Below are positions 31,469 through 40,382 of a stretch of DNA of 64,000 bases, piece after piece (positions within the stretch are counted from its first letter, which is position 1; each line of letters begins with the position of its first letter). The position numbers were made by a program, and so were the translations under genes. The notes beneath the pieces are model-generated. The model worked only from the letters and a program-made list of their open reading frames with translations, ran no database searches and had not been told where the DNA came from. Source of the DNA: Neokomagataea tanensis (GTDB lineage: Bacteria; Pseudomonadota; Alphaproteobacteria; Acetobacterales; Acetobacteraceae); the NCBI RefSeq assembly GCF_006542335.1, contig NZ_CP032485.1:343501-407500 (forward strand), in the 5' to 3' direction.

Positions 31469-31522
31469 GGGCGACCGGAACGACCGGACCATTCTGGTTA
31501 TTCATAACGTGGCGAGTCGCGC

Positions 31523-31551
31523 ACTATACGCGAATATTTCGCCAACGGCAA
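31523..31551 (-). promoter_or_regulatory. Promoter for rpoBC
   Basis: Minus strand TTGCCG, exact 17-base spacer, TATAGT, in the rplL-rpoB spacer; the start point would lie about 115 bases upstream of rpoB. Confidence 0.6.
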
Positions 31552-31554
31552 ATC

Positions 31555-31582
31555 GGGCGGGAACCGCATGCGATTCCCGCCC
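31555..31582 (-). terminator. Attenuator-like hairpin between rplL and rpoB
   Basis: 9-bp perfect arms (gggcgggaa / ttcccgccc) enclose a palindromic cgcatgcg, giving a very stable stem. Only ATTT follows on the minus strand, so partial termination or RNase III processing, as known for this spacer in E. coli, is more likely than full stop. Confidence 0.6.
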
Positions 31583-31642
31583 CGTCCGTCTGCTTTCGCA
31601 GAAATCGCTCCTTCAGATGAAGAAGCAATCCGGTCAAGTTAA

Positions 31643-32014
31643 TTACTTAACTTCAACCTTTGCGCCGGCTTCTTCAAGAGCCTTCTTGATCTTCTCGGCT
31701 TCGTCCTTAGACACGCCTTCCTTAATGGTCTTTGGTGCGCCTTCGACCAGATCCTTAGCTTCCTTCAGGCCCAGACCTGTGATGCCACGGATTTCCTTAA
31801 TGACGTTGATCTTCTTGTCGCCAGCAGCAGCAAGAACAACATCAAACTCTGTCTTTTCTTCGACAGCAGCTGCAGCAGCAGCTGGAGCAGCAGCTGCTGC
31901 AACCGGAGCAGCTGCAGAAACGCCCCACTTCTCTTCGAGAAGCTTTGAAAGTTCAGCAGCTTCGAGAACGGTCAGAGCTGACAGCTCTTCAACAATCTTT
32001 GCCAGATCGGCCAT
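31643..32014 (-). CDS. rplL: 50S ribosomal protein L7/L12
   Basis: 123 residues; forms the stalk that recruits translation factors. N-terminal dimerisation region [20 protein letters not shown], an alanine-rich hinge (about 37-52), and the C-terminal domain with [15 protein letters not shown]. Two ATG codons are six bases apart; the inner one (32014) is chosen because the AGGAAG ribosome site is then correctly spaced and the family start MADLAKI results. Confidence 0.97.
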   Translation of the reverse strand: MADLAKIVEELSALTVLEAAELSKLLEEKWGVSAAAPVAAAAAPAAAAAAVEEKTEFDVVLAAAGDKKINVIKEIRGITGLGLKEAKDLVEGAPKTIKEGVSKDEAEKIKKALEEAGAKVEVK

Positions 32015-32081
32015 GGTCATCTTCCTGTGTAATGCACTAGTGTCGTATTAAAGGATTTACGCCGCAGCGTAGATCCAACTC

Positions 32082-32606
32082 TTAGGCGGCTTCCGTGTCG
32101 CCGGTCTCGGCATAGGCGCCAAGAACGCGAGCAAGCTGGCCTGCCGGAGCCTGAGTGATACCTGCGATACGCGTAGCTGGGGTCTGAATCATACCCACAA
32201 GCTTTGCACGCAGCTCATCAAGCGACGGCAGTTCGGCGAGAGCCTTGACCCCATCGACGTCAAGCGTCTGGGAGCCAAGTGAACCACCGAGCACAACCAA
32301 CTTTTCGTTCTTCTTGGCGAACTCGACGATAACCTTAGCCACTGCTACTGGATCTTCCGACCACGCAAGCGCGGTTGGGCCCTTCAGCAGGGGTACGATA
32401 CCATCGAATTGGGTCCCATCCAGAGCGCGGCTGGCCAGCCGGTTCTTCGCAACCTTGTATGTCGCTCCTGCAGCCCGAATCTGGCGACGCAGCTCCGTCA
32501 CATCAGCAACCGTCAAACCCTTATTTTGGGTGACGACTACCATTGACGTGCTTGCGAACACCTCGGCGAGGAACGAGACAAAGGCCCGTTTATCCGTGCG
32601 GTCCAA
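32082..32606 (-). CDS. rplJ: 50S ribosomal protein L10
   Basis: 174 residues; stalk base protein and, in enterobacteria, autoregulator of rplJL. The protein starts at a TTG codon (32606), seven bases after GAGGAG; no ATG is available. [37 protein letters not shown] and [16 protein letters not shown] are typical, with the C-terminal helix for L12 dimers. A 316-base leader with several stem-loops precedes it, the last one abutting the ribosome site. Confidence 0.96.
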   Translation of the reverse strand: MDRTDKRAFVSFLAEVFASTSMVVVTQNKGLTVADVTELRRQIRAAGATYKVAKNRLASRALDGTQFDGIVPLLKGPTALAWSEDPVAVAKVIVEFAKKNEKLVVLGGSLGSQTLDVDGVKALAELPSLDELRAKLVGMIQTPATRIAGITQAPAGQLARVLGAYAETGDTEAA

Positions 32607-32623
32607 AACCAGTCTCCTCGTCA

Positions 32624-32641
32624 GTCTGATCGAAATCAGAC
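32624..32641 (-). promoter_or_regulatory. UUCG-capped hairpin immediately before the rplJ ribosome site
   Basis: On the minus-strand RNA a perfect 7-bp stem GTCTGAT / ATCAGAC is closed by the exceptionally stable TTCG tetraloop and ends five bases before GAGGAG. This position suits L10 or L10-L12 translational feedback. Confidence 0.6.
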
Positions 32642-32922
32642 CCGGTTACCCATGAAGCAGCCCCGCCCTGAAGCAAAACTACTCCGCTCGCCTGTCCACA
32701 GCAAAGAGCGTCACGAGTGCATTGCAGATAAAACTACAATAAGACACTGACGCCCTGTCTGACGCTCGCGGCTTTTCAGCCCTTAAAACATCCAATGACG
32801 TTACGCGCGATCTTGGACAGGTTGGGAAGCAAAGCCGAAGCCTGCCCCCTACGCCACCATATTTGCATATGGTGTCATTCTGAGTCGGGAGAGTTACCCC
32901 TCCCGACAAACACAGGCGCTAA
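32642..32922 (-). promoter_or_regulatory. rplJ leader / rplA-rplJ spacer with two further hairpins
   Basis: No gene in this stretch. At 32884-32907 an 8-bp perfect stem (gtcgggag / ctcccgac) follows rplA without a T-run. At 32855-32874 a perfect 8-bp stem (caccatat / atatggtg) is capped by GCAA, a GNRA tetraloop, on the minus strand. Two copies of a GTAGTTTT motif occur at about 32674-32682 and 32730-32738 (minus strand); one matches the secY leader over 13 bases. A promoter may be present but I could not fix it. Confidence 0.5.
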
Positions 32923-33615
32923 TTACGCCTGGAAGCTTGAAACGTCAACGCGGACGCCTGGACCCATTGTAGAAGACAGACCTGCCTTCTTCAAATATGT
33001 GCCCTTCGCGCCTGATGGACGAGCCTTTTGAACTGCGTCAACCAGTGCATTGATGTTTTCAACGAGCTTAGCTTCGTCGAAAGATGCCTTACCTACGCCA
33101 GCGTGGATGATACCAGCCTTTTCTGCGCGGTATTCAACCTGACCAGACTTAGCTGCCGTGATCGCACCCTTAACATCCATTGTAACCGTACCCAAGCGTG
33201 GGTTTGGCATCAGGCCACGTGGACCAAGGATCTTACCGAGGCGACCAACCAGAGCCATCATGTCAGGCGTTGCAATGCAGCGGTCGAAAGCGATTTCGCC
33301 AGCTTGGATCTTTTCAGCCAAGTCTTCCGCACCAACAACTTCTGCGCCTGCAGCCAGAGCTTCTTCAGCCTTGGCGCCACGCGCAAAGACACCAACGCGA
33401 AGCGTCTTGCCTGTGCCGTGTGGCAGAGAAATCAGGCCACGAACCATTTGGTCAGCGTGACGTGGGTCAATACCGAGGTTCAAGGAAACTTCGATCGTTT
33501 CGTCGAACTTCGCCTTTGCATTGCTCTTAACCAGAGCAACTGCTTCGGAGAGTGTGTATGGCTTGTTGCGCTCAACCGTAGCTTGAGCAGCCGTCAGACG
33601 TTTGTTCTTCGCCAT
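32923..33615 (-). CDS. rplA: 50S ribosomal protein L1
   Basis: 230 residues; mobile stalk protein that releases E-site tRNA and, in enterobacteria, represses rpl[40 protein letters not shown] and the C-terminal [19 protein letters not shown] are present. Four bases separate it from the rplK stop. Confidence 0.98.
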   Translation of the reverse strand: MAKNKRLTAAQATVERNKPYTLSEAVALVKSNAKAKFDETIEVSLNLGIDPRHADQMVRGLISLPHGTGKTLRVGVFARGAKAEEALAAGAEVVGAEDLAEKIQAGEIAFDRCIATPDMMALVGRLGKILGPRGLMPNPRLGTVTMDVKGAITAAKSGQVEYRAEKAGIIHAGVGKASFDEAKLVENINALVDAVQKARPSGAKGTYLKKAGLSSTMGPGVRVDVSSFQA

Positions 33616-33619
33616 GATA

Positions 33620-34054
33620 TCAGCCCTCTACCACATCGAGACCGATTGACTTAGCAGAACCCGCAAGCATGCGAACTGCGCCGTCGATATCGTTTGCGTT
33701 CATGTCCTTGAACTTCGTCTCAGCGATTTCACGCAGCTGAGCCGTCGTTACGGAACCAACGGAAGCAACCTTACCAACCGTCTGGCTGCCCTTTGAAATT
33801 TTTGCAGCTTTCAAAAGGAAGTAGGTGTTTGGTGGCGTCTTCGTGATGAAGCTGAACGTACGGTCTGCAAATGCGGTGATAACCACCGGAATTGGCATAC
33901 CTGGCTCAAGGCCTTGTGTCTTCGCGTTGAACTCTTTGCAGAACTGCATGATGTTCAGACCGCGCTGACCCAGTGCCGGACCTACCGGTGGTGACGGATT
34001 AGCTTTACCCGCCGGGATCTGCAGCTTGATGTAGCCAACAACTTTTTTGGCCAT
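33620..34054 (-). CDS. rplK: 50S ribosomal protein L11
   Basis: 144 residues; forms the GTPase-associated centre and is needed for RelA activation. [21 protein letters not shown] carries the proline-rich thiostrepton-type region; [14 protein letters not shown] and [18 protein letters not shown] follow. It heads rplKAJL here, with the promoter reaching into the preceding RND gene. secE and nusG, the usual upstream neighbours, are absent. Confidence 0.98.
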   Translation of the reverse strand: MAKKVVGYIKLQIPAGKANPSPPVGPALGQRGLNIMQFCKEFNAKTQGLEPGMPIPVVITAFADRTFSFITKTPPNTYFLLKAAKISKGSQTVGKVASVGSVTTAQLREIAETKFKDMNANDIDGAVRMLAGSAKSIGLDVVEG

Positions 34055-34098
34055 ATCCGGGACTCCCCTAATATTGCGTTCCCGAACCGCGGTTGAAC

Positions 34099-34119
34099 GG
34101 AGTCGCTGTAAGCAACTCC
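34099..34119 (-). promoter_or_regulatory. Stem-loop in the rplK leader
   Basis: An 8-bp stem (ggagtcgc / gcaactcc, one G-U) with a 5-base loop lies 45 bases upstream of rplK. By analogy to enterobacteria it could be the L1 translational operator; this is inference. Confidence 0.45.
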
Positions 34120-34143
34120 TCCCGCGTTCGAATTGAGGGGGTC

Positions 34144-34172
34144 CCCTAGACTAAAAACCTCTAGTGGGTCAA
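34144..34172 (-). promoter_or_regulatory. rplK promoter overlapping the end of the RND lipoprotein gene
   Basis: Minus strand CTTGACC, 17-base spacer, CTAGGG. The -35 box is formed by the codons for the last Gly-Leu-Thr of the upstream RND gene, so the pump gene cannot be altered at its end without touching this promoter. Confidence 0.65.
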
Positions 34173-35753
34173 GCCCCTAAGATCATTCTGTTGGGTACTT
34201 TCATTGTTATCTACACCGCCCACAGCTTTAGGTGTCCGCAGATTATTGTACTGCAACACACCAAATGGGTTAATTTGATCTGTCTTAGGCAACGAATCTG
34301 CATTCCAGCCGCCCCCTAAAGCCCGCATCAAACGCACGCTGGCTTGGACCTGTGCCGTCTGCACACGCACAAGCGACAAACGCGCCTGTAAAGCATCCTG
34401 CTGCGCTACGAGGGCATCTAAGTAATTTGATAACCCCCCGGTGTAGAGAGACATGGTCATGTGCTGGGTTCGCAAAGCCGCATCTACCGCCTTGCTTTGC
34501 TGCTCCTGCGAGGTGCGGTATTGAACTGTTTGCGTCAGCCCATTTTCAACATCGCCAAAGGCCGACAAAACAGTTGACCGGTATTCATCAACCGACTGCC
34601 TGTACTGGGACCATGAACGCTGAAGTGCAGCGCGGCGCAAACCACCTGTGAAAACTGGCTCAACCGCCTCCACTGCGATTCTCCAGAAGGCGTTAGAAAT
34701 ACCCCCCAGATCAAAGCCTGCATTCTCAAAACCGCCGCTCGCGCTTATGGATATATCAGGATAAAACGCTGCGCGCGAAACACCGATCGCCCGTGAAGCT
34801 GCCGCCATGCGCCGCTCTGCCGCCGCGATATCAGGCCGCCGCTGCAAAAGCGTAGACGGCACCCCCGCATTGATGGGCACCACTCCAAAATGCAGCTTCA
34901 CGTCATGTACCGGCTGTATATGAAACGCAGCAGGCGCCGTATTCAGCAGCACTGCCATCGCGTTCTCAATCACTTGCCGTTCTGCGACTAAGCGTGATTG
35001 CGCCGCCATTGCAGAGTATAATTGGTTTTCAGAACGTGAAACGTCGAGGCCTGCACCAATTGCCCCTTCCTGCCGCAGACGCGTAATTTCTACGGCTGTT
35101 TGGAAGTAGCGAATTGAATCATTATAAACTTCATTCTGCGCATCAAGCCCACGCAGTGTGATGTAATCACTTGCCAGTTCTGCTTCTAAACTCAGCTTGG
35201 CCTGCGCGTAATCAGCCGCACTTGCCTGTGCAAGATTCTTTTCCATACGGGTCGAGTTTCGGATTTTACTCCAAAAATCTGGCTCCCAAGTAGCCGCTCC
35301 GCTGTACGCCTCGTTAGACTCATACTCTAACGAGGAGCCTTCACGATTATTGAACAAGCGCCCGAGCGAACCCTTATTGTCACTCATGTGACCGGCGCCA
35401 GCGAGTTGAGGGTACAATCTGCTCTCGGCTTCTCGTGCCATGTCACGAGCCTGCGTAAAAGATTCCGCCGCTGCCTGAAGGTCAGGGTTAACCTTTAGTA
35501 GCCGCGCTTCAAGATCATCTAAAATCGGATCTCGCAGGACAGACCACCAATCCCCCGGCAGTACGTCATCCGCTGGGTGAGCATCCACCATGATCCCCTT
35601 CCCCTGCCAACCATTTGGGTAAAGGAACGTCTGCGGATGGTACTCCGGCGCTAAATCACATGCACTAAGCCCAAGCGACATTGAGACTACTAACGCCAGC
35701 CCTCTAATGCCGAACTTACGGCGCCTGAAGCGCTCATAATGTATTTTGTGCAT
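34161..35753 (-). CDS. RND efflux outer-membrane lipoprotein (NodT family)
   Basis: 530 residues; outer-membrane duct of the second tripartite pump in the window. Lipoprotein signal with basic start and lipobox LSAC (Cys near residue 32), mature start CDLAPEYHPQ. The LLQRRPDIAAAERRMAAASR segment and LGGGWN end are NodT family hallmarks. A tail of about 35 residues rich in Asn/Gln follows the usual end. Its ATG shares a base with the adaptor stop (TAATG). Paralogue of the plus-strand lipoprotein at 2261 but clearly diverged. Confidence 0.93.
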   Translation of the reverse strand: MHKIHYERFRRRKFGIRGLALVVSMSLGLSACDLAPEYHPQTFLYPNGWQGKGIMVDAHPADDVLPGDWWSVLRDPILDDLEARLLKVNPDLQAAAESFTQARDMAREAESRLYPQLAGAGHMSDNKGSLGRLFNNREGSSLEYESNEAYSGAATWEPDFWSKIRNSTRMEKNLAQASAADYAQAKLSLEAELASDYITLRGLDAQNEVYNDSIRYFQTAVEITRLRQEGAIGAGLDVSRSENQLYSAMAAQSRLVAERQVIENAMAVLLNTAPAAFHIQPVHDVKLHFGVVPINAGVPSTLLQRRPDIAAAERRMAAASRAIGVSRAAFYPDISISASGGFENAGFDLGGISNAFWRIAVEAVEPVFTGGLRRAALQRSWSQYRQSVDEYRSTVLSAFGDVENGLTQTVQYRTSQEQQSKAVDAALRTQHMTMSLYTGGLSNYLDALVAQQDALQARLSLVRVQTAQVQASVRLMRALGGGWNADSLPKTDQINPFGVLQYNNLRTPKAVGGVDNNESTQQNDLRGLTH

Positions 35754-37018
35754 TATCGGCTACTCGCTTCCGCTGGATTTGCGTCATGCTCGCGCTCCGC
35801 ACGATGATCTTCCTCAATTTGCGCTTTTGTTGGTGCGTTATACCCCGGTGTGGATTGCACGACGCGTACGGTATCCCCCTCCAGCATATCTGCCGTAGGG
35901 TTTGCTACAATTTGGTCTTGTGCCGAAACGCCGCTCAGAACCTGCACCGTTGTCCCAAAATTGGTGCCGACTTTAATATTTTGAAGGTGCACATGATTGC
36001 CTACAACCTTGGCAACCTGCATGCCTTGCGCACGGAACAACAACGCGCTCTCCGGCAGAATAAGAATGTTAGGGTCGCCCGGAGCTGTAATATGAGCTGT
36101 AGCGTAGGAGTTAGGCCATAGTAGGTTTTCGTCGTTACCAATACTTAGTTCTGTTGTTACAGTACGGGTCGCCGCGTTGAACGCATTAGCCGACGCAAGG
36201 AACGTGGCTAAAAATTTACGTCCCGGATATTGTGGCACCGTCAACTGCGCCGTGATTTTAGGTGAAATGACGCTCGCGAAATCCTGCGGCACTGAAACGA
36301 AAACACGCATACGGTGTGTATCCGCCACGGAGAACAACTCTGAGGCTGCGCCCCTTGAATTGACGTTCCCGCCCCCGGCATTCACATAATCACCCACGTT
36401 CACCAAACGCGAGGTTACGATGCCATCAAACGGCGCTACAATCCGCTTAAAATCTTCCAAAGCTTGGAAGCGGTCAACGTCATGTTCTGCGGCTTCCAAC
36501 TCAGCCTTTTGCGCCGCTGCATTAGCCGCCTGAACGTCCACTTCCTGCCTAGAAACAGCCTGTGTATTTTTCAGAGCTGTCCAACGGTTCGTGGTGATGA
36601 CGGCCAGCTTATAGCGCGCAAGAACAACGTTATAATGCGCTTTTGCAGCTGCGTACTGAGCATCAATACTTGGCGTATTAATCTCGGCCAGAAGGTCACC
36701 CTGTTTTACGTGGGCACCATAATCTTTGTACCACATTTTCACGTAGCCAGAGACCTGAGCGTAGATCGGCGCCTCGTACCAAGCTGCTAAGTTGGCAGGA
36801 AGATCAACCTCACGCGTTTTTGGCCCAGGCTCCGGCGAAATGAGCGATACAGGCGGGGCCGAAACCTCCTCTGTAACCCGCGCAACGCGCGCGTGGTCTG
36901 CCAAGCGTTCAACGATACCCCATACTGCGAGCAGAATAGCGATCAGCACCACAATAATGAGGATGAATTTTCCTCGTGGCCCAAACACACCCGAGCCTTG
37001 TTGCGTAGACTGGTTCAC
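35753..37018 (-). CDS. RND efflux periplasmic adaptor (membrane fusion protein)
   Basis: 421 residues. N-terminal membrane anchor (about 16-36), lipoyl/biotin-like half motifs YAQVSGYVKMWYKDYGAHVKQ and IVAPFDGIVTSRLVNVGDYV, an alpha-hairpin between them (about 110-180), and a beta-barrel with ILPESALLFRAQG. It bridges permease and outer-membrane duct. Coupled on both sides: ATGA with the permease upstream and TAATG with the lipoprotein downstream. The C-terminal 25 residues are charged and probably disordered. Confidence 0.93.
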   Translation of the reverse strand: MNQSTQQGSGVFGPRGKFILIIVVLIAILLAVWGIVERLADHARVARVTEEVSAPPVSLISPEPGPKTREVDLPANLAAWYEAPIYAQVSGYVKMWYKDYGAHVKQGDLLAEINTPSIDAQYAAAKAHYNVVLARYKLAVITTNRWTALKNTQAVSRQEVDVQAANAAAQKAELEAAEHDVDRFQALEDFKRIVAPFDGIVTSRLVNVGDYVNAGGGNVNSRGAASELFSVADTHRMRVFVSVPQDFASVISPKITAQLTVPQYPGRKFLATFLASANAFNAATRTVTTELSIGNDENLLWPNSYATAHITAPGDPNILILPESALLFRAQGMQVAKVVGNHVHLQNIKVGTNFGTTVQVLSGVSAQDQIVANPTADMLEGDTVRVVQSTPGYNAPTKAQIEEDHRAEREHDANPAEASSR

Positions 37019-40000
37019 GCGCGGTCTCCTTCCGGCTCGGTTGGCCGTTTATAATGTAGCAAAGCAAAAACACATGGAACGAAGAGTAATGTTGCAACCG
37101 TCGCCACAAGCAATCCACCGATAACCGCCTTACCCAGCGGCGCATTGTCTGAATTGCTGATGGACATCGGTATCATACCGATCATCATGGCAAGAGCGGT
37201 CATCATGACTGGGCGAATACGCTCATAACCGGCCTCGAGAGCTGCCTTGAGCGGGTCGCCGTGCTTATCCAGCTGCTCACGCGCAAAGGCGACAACCAAG
37301 ATCGCGTTCGCCGTGGCCGTACCCATGCACATAATGGCCCCGGTCAATGCCGGCACGGACAAAGCCGTATGGGTTAGGAACAGCGCCCAAGCAATACCAC
37401 CCAACGCACCCGGCAGAGCGGTAATGATAACAAACGGGTCTAGCCATGACTGAAAGTTAACCACTATGATGAGGTAAACGAGAGCGATCGAAAGGGCCAA
37501 CCCGGTGAGAAGCTGCACATAGGCATCGTTCATGGTTACCGCCTGCCCGCGCACTGCCATCGTGGCGCCGTGCGGCAAGTGATGCCGTGCTTCATCAACC
37601 ACCCGGTTAACATCGCGCGACAATGTACCCAAATCCACACCTTCAGGTGCGGCATAAATGTCGACCACGGGCATGATGTTGTAGTGCGACACTTCAGCCG
37701 GAGTACCGGACTGAACAATATCCGTCAGCGCCCCAAGCAGCTGAGGATTTTGGTTGAGTGGGTTGTTGTCACCCTTATCAATGGGAACAATTTCTAGATC
37801 GTTCAGCGTCTGCAGGTAATTAGCAGGCGTCTGAACGTCGATCAGCTGTGATGTACCTTGCGAGTTAAGGTAGTACGTTTGCCCCACCTGCGCACTGCCC
37901 GACAACGTGACGAGGGCGTTCAAAGCAACGTCACGCTGGGTGATGCCCGTACCCAATGCATAACTACGGCGGTTGTTTACAAGCAGAGTTGGCTGCGTCA
38001 TCGGCTCTTGCACCGATACATCCGTAATACCGGGGATATGCCGTAGCTTCTGTGCGACTTCCGTAGCGAAGGTAAAATTTTTCTGGAGATCACGACCTAC
38101 GATCTGCACATCGATAGGGGATGGCAATCCAAAGTTAAGAATCTTCGCGGTCAGATCACCTGGCTGGAACGTAAAGATCGTCCCGGGGAACGCATCGCTC
38201 AGCCCACGGCGCAGTGTCTGCCGGTACTCCGAAATTGGGCTTTCACCGTTCCGGAGCTGGACCGTAATGTCGCAATCCTGCGCCCCTGTTGTCGGTGATG
38301 GAACCATGGCCTGATTCAACTGACTGAAAGGCAGGCCACAATTGTTAACAACGTTAACAATTTCCCCTGGCAACAAGCGATGCATTTTCTGCTCGACCAA
38401 GCCCGCAATTTTACCAGTTTCCTCAATACGCGTACCGACTGGCGCACGCATGTGCATCTGGATGGTTCCGGACTTGATCTCAGGGAAGAAATCTTGACCC
38501 ACAAAGAACAGTAATCCGAGCGATGCAATTGCAGCCAGTAAGAACAGGCTGACAAACCGTCCACGAATACGAATTAAGCCGGCAAGAACATCTTGGTACG
38601 CATTCCGGAAAGCCATGAAGCGGCGTTCGAAACCGCGCTGGAAACGCCCAAAAATACCAGGCCTGCGGTGGGCATGTGCTGGATCACGGTGTGCTGCCAC
38701 CTGCGCGGGTAGAAGCCAGTTTGCCATGGTTGGCACTAGGGTCCGCGACAAAATGAACGACGCGATCATAGCGAAGATAATTGCTTCTGCCATCGGCATA
38801 AACAACCAGCCCGAGATCCCTGTCAGTTCAAAGAGCGGAAGCCACACAATACAAATGCACGTCGTTGAAACGAAGGTCGGGATAACGATCTGGTTTGCCG
38901 CGTCAATGATCGCGTCTTCCAGTTCCTTGCCTGTTTCCAAATGGGCGTCGATATTCTCGATCATAACCGTGGCATCGTCGACCAAGATACCAACAGCCAG
39001 CGCTAGACCGCCCAAAGTCATCACGTTAATGGACTGCCCCGCTATGCTCAGACCAATGATAGAACATAGCATCGCAAGCGGGATAGAAGTCGCGACGATG
39101 ACAGTTGAGCGCCATGACCCCAAGAACAGCAAAACCGTCAAGCTGGTCAAAATAGCGGCAGTGACCATTTCCCGCAGAACGTCAAAAACAGAATCTTTAA
39201 CGAAGCCCGAAGCATCTGTGAGGATGTTCATGGTCGTGCCCGCAGGGAGCGTAGAGATCACCTGTGGGAGCAGCTTTTTAACACCGCTTACGACAGACAA
39301 TGTCGATGCATCGCCACTTTTCAGAATGACGATCAGAACCGCTTGATGACCCTTGACCAAGACAGCGTTGATCTGCGGTGGCCCCCCGCGATGGACCCAA
39401 GCCACGTCTCTCAAATAGATAACGGAATTACCAACCTGCTTGATTGGCATCCGGTTAAAACTGGAGAGATCGATTGGCGCTGAGTTCGTTTTAACCATCC
39501 AGTCGAAGCCACCAACTTTTTGGTCACCTGCTGGAAGAACGATATTTTGTCGGTTCAGCGCGTTCGCGACGTCTTCCGGAGATAGACGATGCGCAAGGAG
39601 CTTAACCGGGTCGATATCGACCATGATATCGGGCGCTAAACCGCCATAAGGGTTTGGAATAGCTGCCCCCGGAACGGAAACCAACTCTGGCCGGATGAGG
39701 TTCGAGGCCATGTTGTAAATTTCCGAGCCAGACATGCTCGAATTATTAACCTGCAGGGTCAAAACAGGCACCGAGGACGCATCCAACGCCAGAATAAGCG
39801 GAGGCGTAGCACCCGTTGGCATCTGCTTGATGACTGTCTGAGACACAGACGTAATCTGCGTCTGTGCTACAGCTGTATCTGTTCCGGGCTGGAAGAATAC
39901 GCGTACAATACCACGACCGTAATATGAGGAGCTTTCAATATGCTCTACGTTACTAACAGTCGCCGTCAGGGCACGTTCGTAATAATAGACCATACGCCCG

Positions 40001-40182
40001 GACATATCTTCCGGCATAAGACCGGTATAAGACCAGACAACAGCAACGATCGGAATCTTGATGGAGGGAAAAACGTCCGTCGGCGTAGCAATGATTGCTT
40101 TCACGCCAAAGATCAAAATCATGATCGATAAGACGACAAAAGTATAAGGCCGCTTCAGCGCGGTAACGACAATCGCGTTCAT
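37015..40182 (-). CDS. RND efflux permease (AcrB/HAE-like)
   Basis: 1055 residues, complete. Twelve membrane segments with large periplasmic loops; the proton relay GILVDDATVMIEN places Asp402/Asp403 in TM4. The conserved start NAIVVTALKRPYTFVVLSIM and the closing GGLLVATVATLLFVPCVFAL are clear. It lies downstream of a histidine kinase/response regulator pair on the same strand, suggesting signal-controlled efflux. The ribosome site GGGAG is 11 bases from the ATG, rather distant, and the ATG overlaps the stop of a possible 35-codon leader reading frame. Confidence 0.94.
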   Translation of the reverse strand: MNAIVVTALKRPYTFVVLSIMILIFGVKAIIATPTDVFPSIKIPIVAVVWSYTGLMPEDMSGRMVYYYERALTATVSNVEHIESSSYYGRGIVRVFFQPGTDTAVAQTQITSVSQTVIKQMPTGATPPLILALDASSVPVLTLQVNNSSMSGSEIYNMASNLIRPELVSVPGAAIPNPYGGLAPDIMVDIDPVKLLAHRLSPEDVANALNRQNIVLPAGDQKVGGFDWMVKTNSAPIDLSSFNRMPIKQVGNSVIYLRDVAWVHRGGPPQINAVLVKGHQAVLIVILKSGDASTLSVVSGVKKLLPQVISTLPAGTTMNILTDASGFVKDSVFDVLREMVTAAILTSLTVLLFLGSWRSTVIVATSIPLAMLCSIIGLSIAGQSINVMTLGGLALAVGILVDDATVMIENIDAHLETGKELEDAIIDAANQIVIPTFVSTTCICIVWLPLFELTGISGWLFMPMAEAIIFAMIASFILSRTLVPTMANWLLPAQVAAHRDPAHAHRRPGIFGRFQRGFERRFMAFRNAYQDVLAGLIRIRGRFVSLFLLAAIASLGLLFFVGQDFFPEIKSGTIQMHMRAPVGTRIEETGKIAGLVEQKMHRLLPGEIVNVVNNCGLPFSQLNQAMVPSPTTGAQDCDITVQLRNGESPISEYRQTLRRGLSDAFPGTIFTFQPGDLTAKILNFGLPSPIDVQIVGRDLQKNFTFATEVAQKLRHIPGITDVSVQEPMTQPTLLVNNRRSYALGTGITQRDVALNALVTLSGSAQVGQTYYLNSQGTSQLIDVQTPANYLQTLNDLEIVPIDKGDNNPLNQNPQLLGALTDIVQSGTPAEVSHYNIMPVVDIYAAPEGVDLGTLSRDVNRVVDEARHHLPHGATMAVRGQAVTMNDAYVQLLTGLALSIALVYLIIVVNFQSWLDPFVIITALPGALGGIAWALFLTHTALSVPALTGAIMCMGTATANAILVVAFAREQLDKHGDPLKAALEAGYERIRPVMMTALAMMIGMIPMSISNSDNAPLGKAVIGGLLVATVATLLFVPCVFALLHYKRPTEPEGDRA

Positions 40183-40286
40183 GCAGCATTAATCTCCCGC
40201 ACGCTCGATAGGGGGCGCTGCCCACCTCTTCGAGCTATGATAAATATCTTATCTTTCATGATCCGTCTCAACGGGCTCTCCTTCAT
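40179..40286 (-). CDS. Possible leader peptide (35 aa) coupled to the RND permease
   Basis: ATG-started frame with AAGGGG three bases upstream, encoding a basic peptide (MKESPLRRIMKDKIFIIARR then a 15-residue tail ending EINAA). Its TGA overlaps the permease ATG as ATGA. The permease's own ribosome site is weakly placed, so coupling would make sense. No family recognised; it may be chance. Confidence 0.3.
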   Translation of the reverse strand: MKESPLRRIMKDKIFIIARRGGQRPLSSVREINAA

Positions 40287-40382
40287 AAGCCCCTTCAGAC
40301 ATATCGAATGCATCAGCCGCTACAAGCAAAATTGAATTTAGTTCTCTGCTAAATGGCCTATTTCACGTAAAAATCATGTTAC

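Noticed and set aside
31850..31915. Repetitive gcagcagctg-like stretch resembling a microsatellite
   Set aside because: It encodes the alanine-rich hinge of L7/L12, which is normal.
32679..32909. 76-codon frame in the rplA-rplJ spacer
   Set aside because: It crosses the two hairpins, has no ribosome site and no coding-like composition.
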